From assembly GCA_016926175.1 (NCBI GenBank), contig JAFGPA010000005.1, forward strand, positions 1 to 34,982: a stretch of DNA of 34,982 nucleotides. The letters run 5' to 3'. Position 1 is the stretch's first letter; every line of letters starts with the position of its first letter. Of the stretch, positions 1-8,405 are shown piece after piece. This stretch comes from Microcaldota archaeon. GTDB taxonomy: Archaea; Micrarchaeota; Micrarchaeia; Anstonellales; Bilamarchaeaceae. The position numbers and the translations under genes are program-made. The notes under the pieces are model-generated. The model had not been told where the DNA came from. It saw only the letters and a program-made list of their open reading frames with translations, and made no database searches.

Positions 1-2
1 CC

Positions 3-473
3 AAGGAAATAAAAACAGCAAAATATCTTGCCATATCATATCTTCTTGATAACCTTGAAGCGCATGTAGCCGCAGGAAATTATTGCGAGGTTTCCGGTCT
101 TGCCGGAGATCAGACTCTGTTCTCAACTGTAAGGGATGCTGCGAATTCAAATCTTGAAACAACTGCCATGCAGGCCCTTAAAAAAGAAGGAAAGTATCTG
201 GATGAAAAATACCAGCAAAATCTTTTTGCCGTTTCCATAGGCAGAAATCCAGCATTAAGACAACTGGCATCTGACCGGCTTACTCTTGTGGCAAGAAACA
301 TAAGGGAGCTCCATAAAAAAGAGCACACGGCAAGGCCTCCCGGCATTGTTCTTTCCCTGCCTGACGGCGAAACTACACCAAATATGCCTTCCATGAGGCT
401 GGTTGAATCTGAACTGACGCCAAAAGCTCCAAAAACATATGAAAAAAAGGCAAGAAGAGTCAGCGGTCAATAA
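3..473 (+). CDS. Hypothetical protein, 5'-truncated by the window edge (C-terminal part)
   Basis: Open frame runs from position 3 (KEIKTAKYLAISYLLDNLEAHVAAGNYCEV...) without a stop into the 168..473 ORF and ends at TAA 471-473; the tracked ORF is only its C-terminal part. Confidence 0.75.
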   Translation, partial: KEIKTAKYLAISYLLDNLEAHVAAGNYCEVSGLAGDQTLFSTVRDAANSNLETTAMQALKKEGKYLDEKYQQNLFAVSIGRNPALRQLASDRLTLVARNIRELHKKEHTARPPGIVLSLPDGETTPNMPSMRLVESELTPKAPKTYEKKARRVSGQ

Positions 474-2703
474 CAGGCATTTTTGCTTTCCACTGCTCTA
501 CACCCTCATTGAATTTGTTTTTATCTACAAAAATCACTGATTCGCTTATCCTTCCTTTCATGTAAACTATTACGTTTGAGGAACCAACAGCAACAAAGCT
601 CTGCGGATCACGCTGGCCGAGCTTCTTGGCAATTGTTTTAAGGTAATTCCTGAGCTTCAGCGCAAGCGCCTTTTTCACGGTTCCGCTGCCTTCTGCAAAA
701 TCAGACATTACAATTTTTTCCTGTCTGATAACAATTGCACCCTGAAGCACTTCCTTTACAATCATCTGATGTATGATGCTCTCAGCAGAAACTGCCTTTT
801 TCTTGATTCCATCATGGTCAAGAACCACTCCTTCTGTTTCTGATGCGTATTTGTTCAATGCCCAAGTCCTCAGCGAAGCAGGTATTGTTATCAGTGATGG
901 CGAATAAACTTCGTTCTGCTCATCAAGCATTTTTGAAATGCTGTCCTGCCATCTTGGCCAGTTTTCTTCTGCAAGCTTTCTTTTTTCCAGAAGGCTTTTT
1001 ATGGAGCCTTCTACGCTTGCAAGTTCATCATCCATTCTTGCCTTTGTTTGTGCCGTAATCCTGGCCATCAGCTTATCAACATCTATACCCTTTGCAGATG
1101 TAAGCACATCATACTCTCTGCTGAATTCAAAGTTCTCCTTCGAATACTGGTTTATCAGGGATTCAAGCTCTCCGATTTTTTCCTTGAGTTTTGCAGCCTT
1201 GGCAACATACATGTCCTTTTCGTGTCTTATTACCATTCCATATGCTCTTTCAAGAACTGTTATCTTTCCAAGGTTGTCTGCAGTCAGGTATATGAAAACA
1301 ATTCCAATAAATACAAGGCCAAATCCAAGCATTCCGATTCCGCTTCTGATAATAAATTCAACTGATTCCAGCAGGGTAGGCATTATTTCAGGAAGCTCTG
1401 CATGAAATGATGAAATATAATACCCTATTGCAAGAAACACCATCGCAATGATAATGTCGCTCTTCCAGGTTACTACTGTCCTTCCAAAAGCCCTCCGGAA
1501 GCCCGCGGTAAATGTTGCGCCTGCAGCCCTTTCAGTTATAAGAACAAAGATCAGGATCAACAGGTTGTATAAAACCAAAAGCGCTGCTACGGTCAAACCG
1601 GCTGCAACCCCAAGCGATATGTAATAGTTGCCCGTTGCTCCCATCATAATTCCCAAAACTGCATTTGTTGGAGCAAGCACGCTCATATCAAGCTTTGTTG
1701 CTGATATCTCTGGTTTTTTAACTGAAGAAAGCATCTCTTCAGGGGCTTTCTGGGAGCTGTATTCATAACTTATCAGATATCCTGCATCTGATGGCATTTT
1801 TGAATTCCAGGTTACATCAACTCCGGAATCCTGTTTTGAAACTTTTACTGTGTCATGTATTGTTGTTATCTCTCCGTCAACAAAAGGCGGTATGTTGTCT
1901 ATTAATGTTACCGAAATGATTTCTTTTTCAAGTTCATCCGATTTCATTTTTGGCTTTACGGAAACTATAACTGTGTACTCATAACTTAGAGGCCTCGTTG
2001 AGTAATTTCCCACCATTTCTGCGGCCTGGGTTATGTATTTCACTCCAAAATCAGAATGTTCACAAAGGACAAGTTCCGGATAGTTGTATAGTGGGTTGGC
2101 GTTTATGCTAGCAATCCTTGATACCATTTCCCTTGTTTTTGAAAGGAACTCACTCTTTTCATCCATATCTCCTTCCTTCAGCTCCTTTACCATTCTTCTT
2201 GTATCCAGTATCAATGACCTTAGTCTTCCATTGTCCTGGACATAGGTCATCATTGATCTTGCAAGAGTTTCATCATATGCTTCTGCAATTGCCCTGCATT
2301 TTGAGGATGCGGTTGAGCATAGCCTGCTGCATGTTGTGATGTCAGAACAGACAAAATCCATTATTCCGAGATTTTGACTGCATATTCCATCAGACTGGCT
2401 TCTTGATTTTGAGAATTCATCAAGGTTTTTGTCTGTGTTGTAGATCAGAAGATCTGTTATGTTGTTTAATTCAGTATAGGAAGCGCAGGTTATTGTTGAC
2501 ACGGTTATCATCCTGCGTATCTCCATATCCCCTGCCATATATTCTCCATAACTGTAAACTGCATAATCTGTTATGCCGTCGTTATCCAGGTCATGAGTTT
2601 CACTATTCAAAAGCACTTCATTGCCAAGATTATCTATTTTAGTATCTTCTATGCATCCAAAACCAAGCAAAAACATCAGTAACAATATATGGACAGTGCG
2701 CAT
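460..2703 (-). CDS. Large putative lipoprotein/membrane protein with central TM segments and a cytoplasmic coiled-coil region
   Basis: Long ORF; likely start is MRTVHILLLMFLLGFGC (signal peptide plus lipobox-like LGFGC), internal to the 2712 start; DLDNDGITDYA motif near the N-terminus; several hydrophobic TM stretches mid-protein, then a charged helical region. Confidence 0.75.
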   Translation of the reverse strand: MRTVHILLLMFLLGFGCIEDTKIDNLGNEVLLNSETHDLDNDGITDYAVYSYGEYMAGDMEIRRMITVSTITCASYTELNNITDLLIYNTDKNLDEFSKSRSQSDGICSQNLGIMDFVCSDITTCSRLCSTASSKCRAIAEAYDETLARSMMTYVQDNGRLRSLILDTRRMVKELKEGDMDEKSEFLSKTREMVSRIASINANPLYNYPELVLCEHSDFGVKYITQAAEMVGNYSTRPLSYEYTVIVSVKPKMKSDELEKEIISVTLIDNIPPFVDGEITTIHDTVKVSKQDSGVDVTWNSKMPSDAGYLISYEYSSQKAPEEMLSSVKKPEISATKLDMSVLAPTNAVLGIMMGATGNYYISLGVAAGLTVAALLVLYNLLILIFVLITERAAGATFTAGFRRAFGRTVVTWKSDIIIAMVFLAIGYYISSFHAELPEIMPTLLESVEFIIRSGIGMLGFGLVFIGIVFIYLTADNLGKITVLERAYGMVIRHEKDMYVAKAAKLKEKIGELESLINQYSKENFEFSREYDVLTSAKGIDVDKLMARITAQTKARMDDELASVEGSIKSLLEKRKLAEENWPRWQDSISKMLDEQNEVYSPSLITIPASLRTWALNKYASETEGVVLDHDGIKKKAVSAESIIHQMIVKEVLQGAIVIRQEKIVMSDFAEGSGTVKKALALKLRNYLKTIAKKLGQRDPQSFVAVGSSNVIVYMKGRISESVIFVDKNKFNEGVEQWKAKMPVIDR

Positions 2704-2740
2704 GTGAAACATTTATTAGTCTTCTTTTAAAACCTTACTT

Positions 2741-3982
2741 ATGCAGGAAATTTTAAGGTATATAAAGCCAACGGACAGGGAAATGGACCGGGAGCTTGGC
2801 TTTGCAAGAAAGCTTGTGGAACATCTCAAGCTCCATATTCCGGATTCCTGCGAAGCTGTACTTACCGGATCAATTGCAAAGAAAACCTTTCTCAGAAACA
2901 AAAAAGATGTGGATATTTTCATATTGTTCCCGCGAACCGTTCCAAAAGATGCGCTTGAGCCAGCAATAAAAAGTATTATGAAATCTGCATTCCCTACAAT
3001 GGGCTACCAGATAAGCTATGCCGAACATCCGTATGTGAGATTTCACATAAGCGGAAGAAAGGTTGATCTGGTGCCTGCATACAAAATTTCCAATGCCGAA
3101 GAGCGCCTCAGCGCCGTAGACCGTTCTGTTTTGCATACCCGTTTTGTTCTTAACTCCCTTAAAGTCGGGCAGACAGACGAAATCCTTGTTTTCAAACAAT
3201 TTCTTCAGTCAAATTCCCTTTATGGTGCAGAGATAAAGATCAAGGGATTTTCAGGCTATCTCTGCGAACTTCTTATCATAGAGTACGGAACCTTCAGCAA
3301 GCTTGTTAAAGCTGCTTCCAAATGGAAAACAGTTTTCATTGATTTGAAAAAATACTACAAATCCAGTGAAATTTCTTCTGCAAGAAAGAGATTCGGAAAT
3401 TTTGTGGTCATTGATCCAACTGACAAAAACAGGAATGTTGCCGCGGCAGTTTCTGAACAGAATTTCCAGGCCTTTACTGGTCTCTGTAAAAAATACCTTA
3501 AAAAGCCTTCAAAGTCCTTTTTCTTCAAAAAGCCGGAAACGTTTGAGCGAAAATGGAAGCGTATTGGAAAGGGAAAAAAGACCTACGTTGTTTCCATGCC
3601 CCGCCCGGATATCGTTGACGACGTTCTCTGGGGGCAGCTTCATAAGCTGATCCGGCAGCTGGAAATGCACATGAAAGAATTTGAAGCCAGAATAATTGCA
3701 GATGACACCCGCCATATGGTACGTCTTGCTATTATTATGAAAAAAGACCGGCTTCCGGTAACTGTGCTTCTGGAAGGCCCTCCGCTTTCAATGAAAAAAC
3801 ATGTTTCTGAATTCAAGAAAGTCCGCAAAAAAACCAGGATCAAAAACAAGAAAATCTATGCTGAGGCCAAACGTCAGATTACAAAGGCAGACGATGCAAT
3901 CAGGCAGTTTTTCAGAAAATACAGCGAAACAGATTCCCATCTTGCATATCCGGAGGAAATCCTTATAGTAGAGAAGAAATAA
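2741..3982 (+). CDS. cca: Archaeal class I CCA-adding tRNA nucleotidyltransferase
   Basis: 413 aa; N-terminal nucleotidyltransferase motif LTGSIAKKTFLRNKKDVDIFILFP (GS...DxD) with archaeal CCA enzyme-like architecture. Confidence 0.92.
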   Translation: MQEILRYIKPTDREMDRELGFARKLVEHLKLHIPDSCEAVLTGSIAKKTFLRNKKDVDIFILFPRTVPKDALEPAIKSIMKSAFPTMGYQISYAEHPYVRFHISGRKVDLVPAYKISNAEERLSAVDRSVLHTRFVLNSLKVGQTDEILVFKQFLQSNSLYGAEIKIKGFSGYLCELLIIEYGTFSKLVKAASKWKTVFIDLKKYYKSSEISSARKRFGNFVVIDPTDKNRNVAAAVSEQNFQAFTGLCKKYLKKPSKSFFFKKPETFERKWKRIGKGKKTYVVSMPRPDIVDDVLWGQLHKLIRQLEMHMKEFEARIIADDTRHMVRLAIIMKKDRLPVTVLLEGPPLSMKKHVSEFKKVRKKTRIKNKKIYAEAKRQITKADDAIRQFFRKYSETDSHLAYPEEILIVEKK

Positions 3983-4044
3983 CTGAAAAACATGCATTTT
4001 TAAACATTTTTAGACACTATATTTATGTGAAATTCAAACCCCTC

Positions 4045-4389
4045 ATGCCAGAAAACAGGCATTTCCGCTTTGCTGCTGCAGCAGTAATGGCAGGCGGTCT
4101 GATGATGGCAGGGGCATGCTCTACGATCAGGATAAAAGGTGACGAATCAGGCAATTATGAACTTTCAGCTCCTGGATTAAAGGCTGATTTTTCCTGCACA
4201 GAATGGCTTGGCAGATCGAACATTTGTTTTTCTGATATCCGGGCCGGTCCTCTGAATTCCCAGGTCCAGTTCTGGTGGAATCCCGGGTCTGCCGCCTTTT
4301 CACTTGCAAAAACAAATCTGGATACAAACAAGCAGGATGAAATTTTTGTAGACACCGGCAAAAAATCCGTGAAATTCAAAAGCAATTAA
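4045..4389 (+). CDS. Small putative lipoprotein
   Basis: Signal peptide and lipobox-like MAGAC|STIRIKG; ATG 4045 preferred over GTG 4027 because an AT-rich TATA-like tract (about 4017-4025) would give a near-leaderless start. Confidence 0.6.
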   Translation: MPENRHFRFAAAAVMAGGLMMAGACSTIRIKGDESGNYELSAPGLKADFSCTEWLGRSNICFSDIRAGPLNSQVQFWWNPGSAAFSLAKTNLDTNKQDEIFVDTGKKSVKFKSN

Positions 4390-5615
4390 ATTCTGATCCT
4401 TTCCCCTTCCTTCGGAGCAATGGCATTATACCCAAAAGCCTCATTCAATTCCGTGGCGAACCCCTGGGTATCATCACCATGCACTAAAATTATTTTTTCA
4501 GGATTGGCATGTTTTATGAAATTCAGCAGATCTGCCCGTCCTGCATGCGCTGAAAAATCAAGATACTCCCATGGAAGGTCAACATGGAGTTCTTCCTCAT
4601 CCCTGATTATATACCCCTTATGCTGCAAAAGCCAGCCATTTGTTTCTTCCACACAATATCCTGTGAATATCAGCTTTGACTGTGCATTGCTGTGGAACAT
4701 GTAATTAAGGATAGGCCCTCCATTCATCATCCCTGCGCTTGAAATTATTATGGAAGGCTCCCTTGTTGCTGATTTCTTGTCCGGTATTCCTGATACCATC
4801 CTAACGCTCTTCACCGCTCTCCTGAATGCCTTTGCATCCCTTATGTATCTTGGATGGTCAAGATAGATTCTGGTAATCTCCCTTCCCATGCCATCTACAA
4901 AAACCGGTATCTCTTTATCATAGTTTCTTATGGTTGCAATAAGCTCCTGCGTCCTTCCAAGGGCAAATGAAGGCAACAATATGTTTCCTCCATTGTCTAT
5001 TGTTTCATAGACATTATCCATCAGAATCTGGTCTGTATCGCTTCTTTTTGGATGCTCCCTGTTTGCATAGGTGCTTTCTAGTATCAGAATATCAATGTCT
5101 TCGTAATAGTCAGCTCCTTTATGCATGAAAGTGTCCTGGCATTTGAAATCACCTGTATAAAACACTCTCTTTCCCTGGTATTCAATGTCCACCATGGCAG
5201 CTCCTGATATATGCCCTGCATCGTGGAGCGTAACTTCTGTTTCTCCTGTCCTGATGGTTTGCTCATAGAGAAGGGGAGTCCATTTCTTCAGCGCCCGTTT
5301 ATAGTCAGCAAGAGTATAAGGCAATCCTTCGCCCATGATCTTCATGGAATCTTTCCATAAGACATCTACAATGTCTCTTGTCGGGGGGGTTGCATACCAT
5401 CTGTATTTGGATAGCATGGGCAGACAGCCGCTATGGTCCAGATGGGCATGGGACAGTACCACCATATCCGGATCTATGCTCTCAACAGGGAACTTTGCAG
5501 TTCCGCTCTCATCAAAAAGCTTTATCCCATAATCCATCATTATCTTTTTGTCAGTATGAAGGAGGAATGCACTCCGTCCAACTTCTCCTGATGCGCCTAA
5601 ACATTCTAATTCCAT
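4386..5615 (-). CDS. Metallo-beta-lactamase/beta-CASP ribonuclease (archaeal CPSF/RNase J-like family)
   Basis: HAHLDHSG metal-binding motif; FYTGDFK; ILESTYANREH; LLPSFALGRTQE; IIISSAGMMNGGP beta-CASP motif; ILVHGD near the C-terminus. Confidence 0.92.
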   Translation of the reverse strand: MELECLGASGEVGRSAFLLHTDKKIMMDYGIKLFDESGTAKFPVESIDPDMVVLSHAHLDHSGCLPMLSKYRWYATPPTRDIVDVLWKDSMKIMGEGLPYTLADYKRALKKWTPLLYEQTIRTGETEVTLHDAGHISGAAMVDIEYQGKRVFYTGDFKCQDTFMHKGADYYEDIDILILESTYANREHPKRSDTDQILMDNVYETIDNGGNILLPSFALGRTQELIATIRNYDKEIPVFVDGMGREITRIYLDHPRYIRDAKAFRRAVKSVRMVSGIPDKKSATREPSIIISSAGMMNGGPILNYMFHSNAQSKLIFTGYCVEETNGWLLQHKGYIIRDEEELHVDLPWEYLDFSAHAGRADLLNFIKHANPEKIILVHGDDTQGFATELNEAFGYNAIAPKEGERIRI

Positions 5616-5667
5616 TAATCATTATATCGCAGTCGAATATTTAAATCTCCTCGTACAATAAAATTTC

Positions 5668-6045
5668 ATGGCAGGAGATCCTGTAAATTCCAGTCTTATC
5701 AACATGCTTGCACTGCTTTTTCTGATTTATGCTGTTGCAGTTCCCTTTTTTATGCATTTTGAAGGCCTCAGATTCCTTGATGCGGTTTATTTTACCTCCA
5801 TGACAATCACCACTGTTGGTTACGGAGATTTCATTCCACAAACTGATGAAGGCAAGATATTTGTGATGTTCCTTGCCTTTGCAGGAATTTCAGTCATTTT
5901 TTATCATATCATTCACATAGGCCGGTTCAGGGAGAGAACAATTTATCCTCGTATTAACTCCCACTTGGCCCTTCTTGGTAATCTTACTAAAATTTACGGA
6001 GAGTCCAAAACCAAAACGAAAAAGCTTAAGAGAAAGATGAAATGA
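5668..6045 (+). CDS. Minimal two-TM potassium channel pore protein
   Basis: 125 aa; selectivity filter TITTVGYGDF between two hydrophobic helices; short basic C-terminal tail and no room for an RCK domain. Confidence 0.85.
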   Translation: MAGDPVNSSLINMLALLFLIYAVAVPFFMHFEGLRFLDAVYFTSMTITTVGYGDFIPQTDEGKIFVMFLAFAGISVIFYHIIHIGRFRERTIYPRINSHLALLGNLTKIYGESKTKTKKLKRKMK

Positions 6046-6698
6046 CTTATCATGAAAAATTTTCCTGCAATTCTCTTACTTCAAGCCAGCAGGATGAATT
6101 AAGGGCATTCCCAATTGCCATAGTCGGTCTTGGAGGGACGGGCGGCTTTGCGCTGGAAAATCTTGTCCGCCTGGGCGCAGAGAACATTATCGTTTTTGAT
6201 CATGACCGCTTTGAACTTTCCAATTTCAACCGGCAGATCCTTGCAACAGAAGATTCCCTGGATATTAAAAAAACCAGTGCGGCTGCAGACCGTGCAAGGT
6301 CGATAAACAAAAGAACCAGAATACGGGCATATTCAAGATTTACGGGCCCGAAAAATGCAAAAATTGTTGTCGACGGAGCGGATAATGTTGAAACGAAACT
6401 CAGGATAGCCCGGACAGCAAGAGAGAAAAAAATTCCCCTTGTATTCTCTTCTGCAAATTCCTTTCGCGGCATCGTTACTGTCTTTACAAATTACCGATTT
6501 GAAAAAGCCTTTCAGATCAATGAAAATCTGGAATACAAAAAATGCTCTTCCATCCTTGCTCCAGTTGCAGCCATAGCAGGATCTTTTGCAGCTTCGCAGG
6601 CGCTGAATTATATCGTGGGAAGGCCATATGTAAAAGCCCCAGAGGCCTTGTTTTTTGATCTTTTCAAAAATAAATTCTGGAGGGCGGAACTTGGATGA
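6042..6698 (+). CDS. ThiF/MoeB/HesA (E1-like) adenylyltransferase-fold protein
   Basis: IAIVGLGGTGGFALENLVRLGAENIIVFDHDRFELSNFNRQ nucleotide-binding motif; VDGADNVETK; CSSILAPVAAIAGSFAASQAL; the start overlaps the upstream stop (ATGA). Confidence 0.88.
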   Translation: MTYHEKFSCNSLTSSQQDELRAFPIAIVGLGGTGGFALENLVRLGAENIIVFDHDRFELSNFNRQILATEDSLDIKKTSAAADRARSINKRTRIRAYSRFTGPKNAKIVVDGADNVETKLRIARTAREKKIPLVFSSANSFRGIVTVFTNYRFEKAFQINENLEYKKCSSILAPVAAIAGSFAASQALNYIVGRPYVKAPEALFFDLFKNKFWRAELG

Positions 6699-6976
6699 AA
6701 TATTATGTTGTTGAGCCATGCACAACCGCAAACGGCTTTGAGATCAAGCTGAAGAAGCGGATAGATATCGGCAAAGCCGAACATGTATTTTCAAAACTTG
6801 GCGAAATAATCGCAAGCAGTCCTGTTGTCCTTCTTGTAAAGATTAAAGATTATTCGGCAAGTGTATATGCCAGCGGCAGAATAATGATCAAAAGCGAAAG
6901 GAAAATGGAAAAAAAAGAGGCGGATGACCTTGCAAGGGAAATAGTTCCAGAGCTTGAATCCGGAGGGATAATATGA
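6695..6976 (+). CDS. Conserved-looking small protein of unknown function, possibly a single TBP-like repeat
   Basis: 93 aa; 4-nt overlaps with both neighbours; VVLLVKIKDYSASVYASGRIMIKSERKMEKKEADDLAREI loosely resembles a TBP half-repeat. Confidence 0.7.
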   Translation: MKYYVVEPCTTANGFEIKLKKRIDIGKAEHVFSKLGEIIASSPVVLLVKIKDYSASVYASGRIMIKSERKMEKKEADDLAREIVPELESGGII

Positions 6977-7596
6977 AAATAGACCTTCACGTTCACACCA
7001 GCAATTCAATTGACTCCCTCATCCGTCCGGAGGACCTTGCAGCAAAATCAGAAAAACTTGGCATAATACCAGCAATTACCGATCACAATTCCATTGCATC
7101 AAACAATCTTTTTCCCTCCATAGCAGGCGAAGAGATCAAAACCGACCGCGGCGATCTGATAGCATTGTTTGTTACAGACCTGATCCCAAAGGACACCCTG
7201 TTTGAAGACGCCCTGGACATTATACGGGAGCAGGGTGCAATTTCCTACCTCCCTCACATGTATGATTCCACAAGGCATGGTACAGTTCCAAAAGAAAATG
7301 AAATTGCAAAAATCGACGTTATTGAAATATTCAATTCACGCACTTTGCTTGACAGGTACAACCAGGCAGCCCTGGAATTTGCTGAAAAGCACGGAAAGCC
7401 GGGGGCAGTTGGCAGCGACAGCCATTTCCTGCTTGAATTCGGCTCAACATACAATGAAGTTCCTGATTTTGACCTTGATGATCCCAAACAGTTTCTTAAA
7501 TCCCTGAAAAAAGCCAAATTTGTGAAAAAAAAGGCCCCGTTTTATGTAAGGGGAACAACAACCGTGGTCAAATTCCTGAAAAGGGCGTTTAAATGA
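6973..7596 (+). CDS. PHP-domain metal-dependent phosphoesterase
   Basis: MKIDLHVHTSNSID (HxH), ITDHNSI, SYLPHMYDS and GSDSHF are PHP metal-ligand motifs; 4-nt overlap with the upstream ORF. Confidence 0.88.
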   Translation: MKIDLHVHTSNSIDSLIRPEDLAAKSEKLGIIPAITDHNSIASNNLFPSIAGEEIKTDRGDLIALFVTDLIPKDTLFEDALDIIREQGAISYLPHMYDSTRHGTVPKENEIAKIDVIEIFNSRTLLDRYNQAALEFAEKHGKPGAVGSDSHFLLEFGSTYNEVPDFDLDDPKQFLKSLKKAKFVKKKAPFYVRGTTTVVKFLKRAFK

Positions 7597-7606
7597 ACAA
7601 ATCAAT

Positions 7607-7741
7607 ATGCGGCAGATGGCCACAACTGCGGAAGGCGTGCCTGCAAGAGCCCACACAATTGTGATTTCCGGTGAAACTCTCCAATATCAGCTGTTCATAA
7701 ATAATAAAGCCGGATTCAAAATCGCAATTCCATTGATATGA
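7607..7741 (+). CDS. Possible small ORF (44 aa) translationally coupled to the downstream membrane protein
   Basis: ATG 7607 to TGA 7739-7741 (MRQMATTAEGVPARAHTIVISGETLQYQLFINNKAGFKIAIPLI); the stop overlaps ATG 7738 as ATGA; below the ORF-track cutoff. Confidence 0.3.
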   Translation: MRQMATTAEGVPARAHTIVISGETLQYQLFINNKAGFKIAIPLI

Positions 7742-8367
7742 AAGTGCCCTGGTTTAAGTTACAAAAAACTCGGATTTTTATGCTTTTTGATTTCAATTAC
7801 CTCATGGAAATTGTATCTAACCTGAGAAGAATCAAGGATAACCTGCTGCTTATACCGGAAGAGAAATTCGACATTCTTTCCAAGGATGCCCTGTCTGTTT
7901 CATTTGTATACCTGCTTGGTTTGCTGATTTTGTCAGTGCCTTTTGGTATCCTGGTTTCTTTTTTTTCTGATTCTCCGCTGGAAGCGCTCATGTCCCTTCC
8001 ATTTTCATATCTGATTCTTATTCCGGTTCTGTACATTGGTTTTGGAATCAATCACCTCTTTCTTAAGATAGTTGGAGGGAAGGCAGGCTTTTCAGAAACA
8101 GCAGCGACAATTATCCATGGCGAGACTCTTTTCCTTATAATCTCCTCGATTCCGTGCATTAATTTTTTGGCAGGCCTTGTTGCACTTGCAAATATAGTCA
8201 TTGGTGCAAAAAGAGTTCACAAAATCTCGCTTATCCGGTCAATAATTGCAATTATAGTGATTCCCCTGATCCTGTTGGTTATTCTGTTCGCCTTTGCTAT
8301 ATTGTTCTTCGCTATGATCCTGGGCAGTACCATTAGTTCAATGGGACCGGGAAACTTCTACTATTAG
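7738..8367 (+). CDS. Polytopic membrane protein, Yip1-domain-like
   Basis: Several hydrophobic helices and a Yip1-like arrangement (FSYLILIPVLYIGFGINHLFLKIVGGKAGFSETAATIIHGETL). An internal ATG at 7780 or 7804 may be the true start. Confidence 0.6.
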   Translation: MKVPWFKLQKTRIFMLFDFNYLMEIVSNLRRIKDNLLLIPEEKFDILSKDALSVSFVYLLGLLILSVPFGILVSFFSDSPLEALMSLPFSYLILIPVLYIGFGINHLFLKIVGGKAGFSETAATIIHGETLFLIISSIPCINFLAGLVALANIVIGAKRVHKISLIRSIIAIIVIPLILLVILFAFAILFFAMILGSTISSMGPGNFYY

Positions 8368-8405
8368 CGAAAGTTATTTAATGGATAAATCAGATTCGTT
8401 CTGCA

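Noticed and set aside
938-1405. 155-aa + strand ORF (and similar long antisense ORFs, e.g. 26061..26552, 17073..17570, 27453..27758)
   Set aside because: Antisense to clearly coding genes, with low-complexity Ser/Phe/Ile-rich or Cys/His-rich composition typical of shadow frames.
6695-6976. Ubiquitin-like/ThiS partner for the E1-like protein based on the C-terminal SGGII
   Set aside because: Not a terminal GG and the sequence does not read as beta-grasp; kept only as an alternative within the TBP-like finding.
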